From Candidatus Omnitrophota bacterium (GTDB lineage: Bacteria; Ratteibacteria; UBA8468; B48-G9; JAFGKM01): DNA of 19,496 bases. Below are positions 13,909-19,496 of this stretch, piece by piece (position 1 is the stretch's first letter; the number at the start of each line of letters is the position of its first letter). Below the pieces are notes generated by a model. The model did no database searches. It saw nothing but the letters and a program-made list of their open reading frames with translations, and had not been told where the DNA came from. The stretch is from positions 1-19,496 of the forward strand of contig JAMWCA010000011.1 in NCBI GenBank assembly GCA_023819545.1. Direction: 5' to 3'. Position numbers and translations under genes: made by a program.

Positions 13909-15828
13909 CTATTCTCCTTTTAATTTTCGTTGGACTGTTATTTCAATGAACGATTGAATAATATCTCCTTCCTCAAAATTATTAAAATTGTCAATTCCAA
14001 TTCCACATTCATTGTTATAACTAACTTCATTTACGCTATCTTTAAACCTTTTTAAACTTGTTAGAACACCATTATATATAATTTTCCCATTTCTAATTAT
14101 TTTAACTTTTGAATTTTTTACTACTTTTCCACTAACTACTATACAGCCAGCAACAACAAGATTTTTGTCTAATTTAAAAACTTTTTTTACAAGTGCCTGT
14201 CCTACCATTTCTTCTTTTATTTCAGGTTCTAACATTCCCTCTATTGCTTTAATGATATCTTCACCAATGTCATATATTAATTCATAAGTTCTCACTTCTA
14301 TATTTTCCTTTTTAGCAAGTTCTTTTGCTTTTGGTTCTATCGGAACCTTAAAACCAATAACAATTCCATTAGAAGCAGAAGCAAGTAAAATATCAGATTC
14401 ACTTATTGGTCCTGTTCCAGAATGAATTATATTAATCTTGATTTCATTTTGTGGTATCTTAGAAAAAATATTTTTAATTGCATCTATTGAATTATAAAAG
14501 TCAGTTTTTAAAATAATATTTAATTCCTTTACTTCTCCTTTTTTTATCTCTTCATAAAGGTCCTTTAAACTTAATCTTTTTACTGGTATGTAAACATTTT
14601 CTTTTTCTCTACGCATCTTTTCTGAAAATTCTCTAGCTTCTTTTTCTGAGTCAACTACTTTTAATTTTTCCCCTGGGATAGCAATTTCATGCGCACCTAA
14701 AATTTCAACTGGAGTAGATGGATTTGCTTCTGTTAATCTCTTTCCCCATTCGTCAATAATTGCTCTTACCTTACCCCACGTCGTTCCAACAATAAAAGGG
14801 TCTCCAACTTTTAATATCCCATTTTCTATAATTACACTTATTACAGGTCCCCTAAATCTATCAATAGAGGATTCTATAACAGTTCCCTCACATTTGCAAT
14901 TTATGATTGCTTTTAAATCAAGCATTTCACCAACAAGGAGTATCATTTCAAGTAAATCATTTATTCCTTCTCCTGTTAAACCAGAAACATTTACATATAC
15001 AGTGTTTCCACCCCATTCTTCAGGAATCATTCCATATTCAGAAAGTTGCTGTTTAACTTTTTCTGGATTTGCATTTGGTTTATCAATCTTATTCACAGCA
15101 ACTATTATCGGGACATTAGCAGATTTTGCATGATTTAATGCTTCAATTGTTTGAGGTTTTACTCCTTCATCAGCAGCAACAACAAGAACAACAATATCTG
15201 TAATTTTTGCTCCCATTGCTCTCATTGCTGTAAATGCTTCATGACCAGGAGTATCCAGAAAAACAATTGAACCTTCAGGTAAATTAACTTTATATGCTCC
15301 TATTTTTTGAGTAATCTGTCCAACTTCCCTTTCTGCTACTTTAGTATTTCTTATTTTATCAAGAATAGTTGTTTTACCATGGTCTACATGTCCCATAACA
15401 GTTACTACAGGAGGTCTTTTAATATATATAGGTTGTTGTTTTTCAATTTTTTTTTCTATAACTTGTGGTTTTGTTTCCTGAAAGATAGGTATATAATTGA
15501 ATTTTTCACATATTTTTTGAATTTGTTCTTTATTAAGATTCTGGTTTAAATGGACTATAATTTTTTCATCAAGAAGAAATTTTAATATATCAGAAGAAGG
15601 AATTTTTATTTTTTTAGATAGTTCATTAACATTTTCATTTCCTATCAAAACTACTTCTTTTTTTACTTTTTCCTCTTTCTCTTTTTTGAAATATTCCTCA
15701 AGTTTATTTATTTCAATCTCTGTAATCTGACTTAATGTATGTTTTCCTTTTATACCAATTTCTTCTAATATTTTCAGTAAATCTTTAGTTTGAATATTAT
15801 GCTTTTTTGCAAATTCGTAGATTCTCAT
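13909..15828 (-). CDS. infB: Translation initiation factor IF-2
   Basis: The GTPase brings initiator tRNA to the 30S subunit. Two small IF2_N-type helical modules are seen at about 2-45 (RIYEFAKKHNIQTKDLLKIL) and 66-115. The G domain follows with G1 GHVDHGKTT (146-154), G3 DTPGH (192-196), G4 NKID (246-249) and G5-like SGLTGEG, then the beta-barrel domains. At 639 residues it is short compared with E. coli IF2 (890), because the linker between the N-terminal modules and the G domain is minimal. It starts seven bases after nusA, with AGGA about 13 bases upstream inside the last nusA codons. No ylxR or ylxQ gene lies between nusA and infB, and rbfA and truB do not follow. Confidence 0.97.
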   Translation of the reverse strand: MRIYEFAKKHNIQTKDLLKILEEIGIKGKHTLSQITEIEINKLEEYFKKEKEEKVKKEVVLIGNENVNELSKKIKIPSSDILKFLLDEKIIVHLNQNLNKEQIQKICEKFNYIPIFQETKPQVIEKKIEKQQPIYIKRPPVVTVMGHVDHGKTTILDKIRNTKVAEREVGQITQKIGAYKVNLPEGSIVFLDTPGHEAFTAMRAMGAKITDIVVLVVAADEGVKPQTIEALNHAKSANVPIIVAVNKIDKPNANPEKVKQQLSEYGMIPEEWGGNTVYVNVSGLTGEGINDLLEMILLVGEMLDLKAIINCKCEGTVIESSIDRFRGPVISVIIENGILKVGDPFIVGTTWGKVRAIIDEWGKRLTEANPSTPVEILGAHEIAIPGEKLKVVDSEKEAREFSEKMRREKENVYIPVKRLSLKDLYEEIKKGEVKELNIILKTDFYNSIDAIKNIFSKIPQNEIKINIIHSGTGPISESDILLASASNGIVIGFKVPIEPKAKELAKKENIEVRTYELIYDIGEDIIKAIEGMLEPEIKEEMVGQALVKKVFKLDKNLVVAGCIVVSGKVVKNSKVKIIRNGKIIYNGVLTSLKRFKDSVNEVSYNNECGIGIDNFNNFEEGDIIQSFIEITVQRKLKGE

Positions 15829-15835
15829 TTTTTTA

Positions 15836-16798
15836 TTATTTATCCTCTTTTTTGTATTCAGAAATTTTGAAAACTTTAATATTCCAACCAGTTAATTTAG
15901 ATGCAAGACGAACATTTTGACCTTTTTTACCTATTGCAAGAAAAAGTTGATCATCTTCAACTATTACGATTGCTTCTTTTTTTCTTTCATCTATATAAAC
16001 TTCATTAGATTTTGCTGGTGAAAGTGAATTTTTTATAAATTTTATTATATCTTTATCCCATGGTATTACTTCTATTTTTTCTCCCCTTAATTCTTTAACA
16101 ACATTTTTTATTCTTGAGGCCTTATCTCCTATACATGTGCCTACAGGGTCAACCTTTTCGTCTTTAGAAAAAATTGCTACTTTGGTTAAATCACCAGGAA
16201 ATCTTGCAATTTCTTTTATTTCAACAATACCTTCTTTTATTTCAGGGATTTCACTTTCAAGTAATTTTTTTACAAAATTTGGGTGAGTCCTTGAAAATAT
16301 TAATTGATAAAATCCTTTTGAGGGAGGTCTAACCTCTAATAAATAACATCTTATACCATCTCCTACTTTAAAATGGTCATTTGGAAGTTTATGATGATAT
16401 GGTAAGACACCCTCTGCTTTTCCTACAATGATTATAACATTTTCATTTTCAAATCTTTCAACCCTTCCGCTTACAATACTACCTTCAAGGTCTTTAAATT
16501 CATTGTAAATTGTATTTTTTTCTGCTTCTTTTATTTTTTGTATTAAAATATGTCTTGCAGTTTGAGCAGCAATTCTCTCCCACGGAAAAGAAGGAGGTTG
16601 GACTTCTTCTCCCTTTTCGTTTAAAAATCTTATATCTCCTGTTTCAGGATTGATTTTTATTTTTATATGTTTTGGTAATTGTGCTTTTTTTCTATATACA
16701 GCCAAAAGTCCATCCTCTAAAGATTCTATCAAATGATTCCTCTCTATTCCTCTTTCTTTTTCCCAATATTCTAATAAAGAAATAATCTCTTTTTTCAT
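15836..16798 (-). CDS. nusA: Transcription elongation/termination factor NusA, short form
   Basis: NusA binds RNA polymerase and modulates pausing, termination and antitermination. The 320 residues give an N-terminal polymerase-binding domain (about 1-100, with the family block FPWERIAAQTARHILIQKI), an S1 domain (about 105-170, LEGSIVSGRVERF), KH1 (about 200-245, DPVGTCIG) and KH2 (about 270-312, LAIGKKGQNVRLASKLTGW). There are no C-terminal acidic repeats or helix-hairpin-helix extension. The KH1 GXXG loop reads Gly-Asp-Lys-Ala at 224-227, whereas KH2 keeps Gly-Lys-Lys-Gly. It is the first gene of the minus-strand array, with GAGGTG five bases before the ATG and a strong promoter close upstream. 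rimP, often ahead of nusA, is absent. Confidence 0.96.
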   Translation of the reverse strand: MKKEIISLLEYWEKERGIERNHLIESLEDGLLAVYRKKAQLPKHIKIKINPETGDIRFLNEKGEEVQPPSFPWERIAAQTARHILIQKIKEAEKNTIYNEFKDLEGSIVSGRVERFENENVIIIVGKAEGVLPYHHKLPNDHFKVGDGIRCYLLEVRPPSKGFYQLIFSRTHPNFVKKLLESEIPEIKEGIVEIKEIARFPGDLTKVAIFSKDEKVDPVGTCIGDKASRIKNVVKELRGEKIEVIPWDKDIIKFIKNSLSPAKSNEVYIDERKKEAIVIVEDDQLFLAIGKKGQNVRLASKLTGWNIKVFKISEYKKEDK

Positions 16799-16803
16799 TT
16801 TTT

Positions 16804-16809
16804 CACCTC
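16804..16809 (-). promoter_or_regulatory. nusA ribosome binding site at the very 5' end of the predicted transcript
   Basis: GAGGTG lies five bases before the nusA ATG. With the predicted transcription start near 16809-16810, the site would be the first bases of the mRNA. Confidence 0.6.
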
Positions 16810-16816
16810 TATTTTT

Positions 16817-16845
16817 ATTTTATTTGATTTGCTTTAAAATGTCAA
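16817..16845 (-). promoter_or_regulatory. Sigma70-type promoter of the nusA-rho array
   Basis: On the minus strand the -35 box is TTGACA (16845-16840), a perfect consensus. The spacer is 17 bases, and the -10 box is TAAAAT (16822-16817), five of six matches to TATAAT. The predicted start is near 16809-16810, leaving a leader of about 12 bases before the nusA ATG. It lies in the 66-base gap between divergent genes, exactly where a promoter for the array is needed. It is by far the best promoter-like sequence I saw in the non-coding parts. Confidence 0.78.
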
Positions 16846-16857
16846 GGATGGTAAACT
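16829..16857 (+). promoter_or_regulatory. Weak candidate promoter of the transporter gene
   Basis: TTGCTT (16829-16834), 17 bases, TAAACT (16852-16857). If it is real, transcription would start at or next to the ATG at 16865 and the message would be leaderless. That agrees with the lack of a well-placed Shine-Dalgarno there; the nearest AAGGA ends about 16 bases upstream. It overlaps the nusA promoter on the opposite strand. The match is only moderate in an AT-rich gap. Confidence 0.3.
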
Positions 16858-16864
16858 AAAATTT

Positions 16865-18031
16865 ATGAAAGACAAGTCAATATTTGTAATCATACTTTTT
16901 GGGATAGTTAGTTTATTTGGTGATATTATTTATGAAGGTGTAAGGAGTATAAGTGGTCCCTTTTTTGCATCTCTTGGAGCTACTGCTATAATTATTGGTT
17001 TTTTTTCTGGTTTAGGAGAGTTTTTAACATATTTTTTAAGATTTTTCTCTGGTTATATTTCTGATAAGAAAAAATTATATTGGCCATTTACAATAACTGG
17101 TTATTTTTTGATATGTCTTTTACCACTCCTTTCCTTTGTAAAAATCTGGCAGGTTGCTGTGATTTTAATTTTATTAGAAAGAGTAGGAAAAGCAATAAGA
17201 ACACCCTCAAGAGATACTTTAATTTCAATTGCAGGAAAGAACATTGGCTATGGGAAAAGTTTTGGAATTCATGAAGTTTTTGACCAATTTGGTGCTGTTT
17301 TAGGGTCTTTAATTTTTTTTCTATCTCTTTCAAAGTTTAAAAATTATTCTTTTGGTTTTAATTTAATGTGGATTCCTTCTATTTTACTTATTTTTACACT
17401 TGTTTTTTTGAAAAAAAATTATGCTTTTACTATTGAAAATAAAGAGGCAAATAAAACACAGCAAAAAAATAAATTTGATTCAAAATTTATTTTTTATCTT
17501 CTTTTTGTATTTTTTTCTGCATCTGGACTTATAACTTTTCCTATTATATCATATCATTTAAACATAAAAAAAATTATAACCTTTTCAAATATACCTATTT
17601 TTTATATTATTGCTATGGGAGTTGATGGTATAGTTGCTTTATTTATAGGCAATATCTATGATAAAACAAAACTTAAATCCTTAATAATAGTTCCTTTTCT
17701 TACTATTTTCCTACCTTTTTTTTCTTTTTCTTCTAATATATTTTCCTCTTTAATAGGTATTATAATTTTTGGTTGTGTTTTAGGATGCCATGAAACAATT
17801 TTAAGGGCATCTGTAGCAGATATTGTATCTACTTCAAAAAGAGGTTTTGCATATGGTATTTTTAATTCTATATATGGATTTGCTTTTTTAATAGGAAGTT
17901 GGATTATTGGGTTTTTATACGAGAATTATTTTAAATTTATTCCATTTTATATATTTTTTGTTGAATTAATTTCTTTTGTTTTTTTAATTATTCAAATAAA
18001 GAAAAAAAATGTTATGGAAAAAGCAGGGTAA
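16865..18031 (+). CDS. Major facilitator superfamily transporter, substrate unknown
   Basis: The 388 residues with about twelve hydrophobic segments give the size and shape of an MFS inner-membrane carrier. FGDIIYEGVRSISGPF (18-33) in the first helix region, RFFSGYISDKKKLYW (the loop 2-3 motif, Gly-x-x-x-Asp followed by basic residues) and ERVGKAIRTPSRDTLIS (105-121) place it in a bacterial/archaeal branch of drug- or metabolite-like permeases whose substrates are mostly unknown. The C-terminal half has LGCHETILRASVADIV, which mirrors the first half. The gene is divergent from nusA across 66 bases. There is no clear ribosome binding site, so it may be leaderless. It overlaps the next gene by 23 bases. 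Confidence 0.88.
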   Translation: MKDKSIFVIILFGIVSLFGDIIYEGVRSISGPFFASLGATAIIIGFFSGLGEFLTYFLRFFSGYISDKKKLYWPFTITGYFLICLLPLLSFVKIWQVAVILILLERVGKAIRTPSRDTLISIAGKNIGYGKSFGIHEVFDQFGAVLGSLIFFLSLSKFKNYSFGFNLMWIPSILLIFTLVFLKKNYAFTIENKEANKTQQKNKFDSKFIFYLLFVFFSASGLITFPIISYHLNIKKIITFSNIPIFYIIAMGVDGIVALFIGNIYDKTKLKSLIIVPFLTIFLPFFSFSSNIFSSLIGIIIFGCVLGCHETILRASVADIVSTSKRGFAYGIFNSIYGFAFLIGSWIIGFLYENYFKFIPFYIFFVELISFVFLIIQIKKKNVMEKAG

Positions 18032-18374
18032 ATTTGAAATTGGAGAAAATAAAGTTGAAATTAAAAGTATAAAGTTAAAGGATGAAACAAATAAAGTTAA
18101 AAGGTTAAGAGTTTGTTCTGTCTATGGTGATTTTTCTAAATTTACTAAAATTCCTGCTATTGGTTATCTATTTAAAGATGAAAAAGGTTATATTGGTGTC
18201 TTTATATGTGGAAAAAATGGCACATATATTAAAATTGGCAAAAATTTTTTAATATCTCAGAATTTAATAGTCCCGTTAAATTCAATTGCAAAAACTAATT
18301 TAAAAAAACTTTTAAAAGGTTATAATATTGAATTATTTGAGAATGAAGATATTATTTATGGAATAGAAAAATAA
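18009..18374 (+). CDS. Unknown protein of 121 residues between transporter and CCA transferase
   Basis: No family is recognised. The frame is credible as a gene because it starts inside the transporter gene (23-base overlap), ends by sharing one base with the next ATG (TAATG), and keeps the neighbours' codon style. The protein is soluble and basic. It looks mostly beta-stranded: a lysine-rich N-terminal strand pair (KFEIGENKVEIKSIKLKDE), a central block with glycine turns (YLFKDEKGYIGVFICGKNGTYIKIGKN), and a short C-terminal helix (AKTNLKKLLKGYNIELF). There is no signal peptide or membrane helix. The only Shine-Dalgarno-like stretch is an A-rich AAAGAA. The tight overlaps suggest co-expression with its neighbours; a role in transport or tRNA work cannot be inferred. 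Confidence 0.68.
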   Translation: MLWKKQGKFEIGENKVEIKSIKLKDETNKVKRLRVCSVYGDFSKFTKIPAIGYLFKDEKGYIGVFICGKNGTYIKIGKNFLISQNLIVPLNSIAKTNLKKLLKGYNIELFENEDIIYGIEK

Positions 18375-19496
18375 TGGGAAGAAAGATAAATCCTGAAGAG
18401 ATAATAGAAAAAATGAAAGATTTTTGTATTGAAAAAGGTATTGTGGTTTATCTTGTTGGCGGTTATTTGAGAGATAAATTTTTAAGAAGAAAAAATAAAG
18501 ATATAGATTTTGTTATGGAACAAGATGCACTTAAAATCGCAGAAGAATTTGCTACAAAATATAATTTACCTATTCCTATATTTTATGGAAGGTTTGGAAC
18601 TGCTATGATTGAAGTGAATGACATTAAACTTGAATTTGCAACAGCAAGGAAGGAAAGTTATCCTGAAGATTCAAGAAAGCCATTTGTTGAAAAGGCAACA
18701 ATTTACCAAGACCTTGAAAGAAGAGATTTTACTATTAACTCTATTGCTCAAAACATAATTACAGGAGAAATTATAGATCCCTTTGATGGGAAAAGAGATA
18801 TAAAAAGGAAAATAATAAAAACACCGATAAATCCTGATAAAACTTTCTATGATGACCCTTTAAGAATTTTAAGAGGAATTAGATTTGCAACAAAATTTAA
18901 ATTTAAAATTGAAGAAAATACATTTATTGGGATGAAAAAAAATAAAGATAGAATAAAGATAGTAAGTGAAGAGAGAATTGCTGATGAAATAATAAAAATA
19001 CTTGAATGTTCTACTCCATCAATTGGTTTTGAAATAATGGATGAGATTGGACTTCTTGATATTATTTTACCAGAAATTGCAAATCTAAAAGAAAAAAGAA
19101 CCAACCATCCTTGTAAGGAGCTTTTTCCACATACAATGAAAACACTTGATAATTGTGCGAAACTGACAAAAAACGTTTATATAAGATTGGCCTGTTTACT
19201 TCATGATATTGGCAAACCATATACTTTAAAAATAGAAAATGGAAAAGTTAGTTTTCATAGGCATGAGTTTATTGGAGAGAAGATGAGTTACAATGTTTGT
19301 AGAAGATTAAAAATAAGTGAAGAAAATGCAAGATTTATAGGAAAGCTTATAAGATTTCATTTAAGACCACATTTACTTGCAAAGGAAAACCCAAGCGATA
19401 GTGCTTTAAGAAGATTTATAAGAGAAATTGGAAAAGATATGAAAGCACTTTTTATACTTGCAAAAAGTGATTTGACAAGTAGAAATCCGAAGAAGG
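18374..19496 (+). CDS. cca: CCA-adding tRNA nucleotidyltransferase with HD domain (3' partial)
   Basis: The reading frame is open to the end of the window (374 residues, no stop). It is a class II tRNA nucleotidyltransferase head: LVGGYLRDKFLRRKNKDIDF (27-46) has the GG loop and the Asp43/Asp45 metal pair, followed by ERRDFTINSIA (115-125), DPFDGKRDIKRKII and FYDDPLRILRGIRFATKF (159-174) with the nucleotide-selecting region, then SEERIADEI. An HD domain follows (LLHDIGKP, His277-Asp278, and FHRHEFIGE), as in the HD-bearing group. By family it adds or repairs the 3' CCA of tRNA. In some lineages the work is split into CC- and A-adding enzymes, which this fragment cannot settle. It shares one base with the gene before it. 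Confidence 0.9.
   Translation, partial: MGRKINPEEIIEKMKDFCIEKGIVVYLVGGYLRDKFLRRKNKDIDFVMEQDALKIAEEFATKYNLPIPIFYGRFGTAMIEVNDIKLEFATARKESYPEDSRKPFVEKATIYQDLERRDFTINSIAQNIITGEIIDPFDGKRDIKRKIIKTPINPDKTFYDDPLRILRGIRFATKFKFKIEENTFIGMKKNKDRIKIVSEERIADEIIKILECSTPSIGFEIMDEIGLLDIILPEIANLKEKRTNHPCKELFPHTMKTLDNCAKLTKNVYIRLACLLHDIGKPYTLKIENGKVSFHRHEFIGEKMSYNVCRRLKISEENARFIGKLIRFHLRPHLLAKENPSDSALRRFIREIGKDMKALFILAKSDLTSRNPKK

Noticed and set aside
1..19496. tRNA, rRNA, CRISPR array, insertion sequence or riboswitch
   Set aside because: Non-coding space is limited to short gaps (largest about 66 bases) with no cloverleaf, spaced repeats, transposase or conserved leader. A SAM riboswitch before metK is excluded because metK overlaps the gene upstream of it.

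Overview
The window is a gene-dense, strongly AT-rich stretch of bacterial chromosome (composition judged by eye, not counted). It has no gap longer than about 70 bases and no RNA gene, CRISPR array or mobile element that I can see. The genes are housekeeping in type. An LptC-like protein points to a diderm (outer-membrane) bacterium. A short Thermotoga-type adenosylhomocysteinase, an archaeal-type phosphoglucose/phosphomannose isomerase and a SpoIID protein beside LptC suggest a poorly sampled deep-branching lineage rather than a model phylum. This placement is inference; no marker in the window fixes the phylum.

Layout. (1) Positions 1-4252, plus strand: the 3' end of fabG, then acpP and fabF (type II fatty-acid synthesis), an acyl-CoA dehydrogenase, an RluA/RluD-type pseudouridine synthase and a 134-residue protein of unknown function. 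(2) Positions 4263-16798, minus strand: thirteen tightly packed or overlapping genes. In the direction of transcription they are nusA, infB, a HIT hydrolase, an lptC-like gene, spoIID-like, hpf, a PtsN-type EIIA, ptsI, pgi/pmi, metK, ahcY, coaE and rho. A near-consensus sigma70-type promoter lies directly before nusA, with a predicted leader of only about 12 bases. (3) Positions 16865-19496, plus strand: a major-facilitator transporter, an unknown 121-residue protein overlapping it, and the 5' part of a CCA-adding tRNA nucleotidyltransferase that runs off the window.

How the genes fit together. The minus-strand array begins with a transcription elongation factor (NusA) and ends with the termination factor (Rho). 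Between them lie translation initiation (IF2), ribosome hibernation (HPF), a partial phosphotransferase chain (EI and EIIA, no HPr), envelope assembly (LptC, SpoIID), hexose-phosphate interconversion, the SAM/SAH cycle (MetK then AhcY) and the last step of CoA synthesis (CoaE). The lptC...hpf-ptsN order recalls the lptCAB-rpoN-hpf-ptsN neighbourhood of Proteobacteria, but lptA, lptB and rpoN are absent and spoIID occupies that place.

No wholly new system is evident. The points most worth a second look are the architecture of the nusA-to-rho array, the altered KH1 loop of a short NusA, the PTS pair without HPr, an LptC-like protein that may also carry an OstA/LptA-like part, and two unrecognised small proteins.
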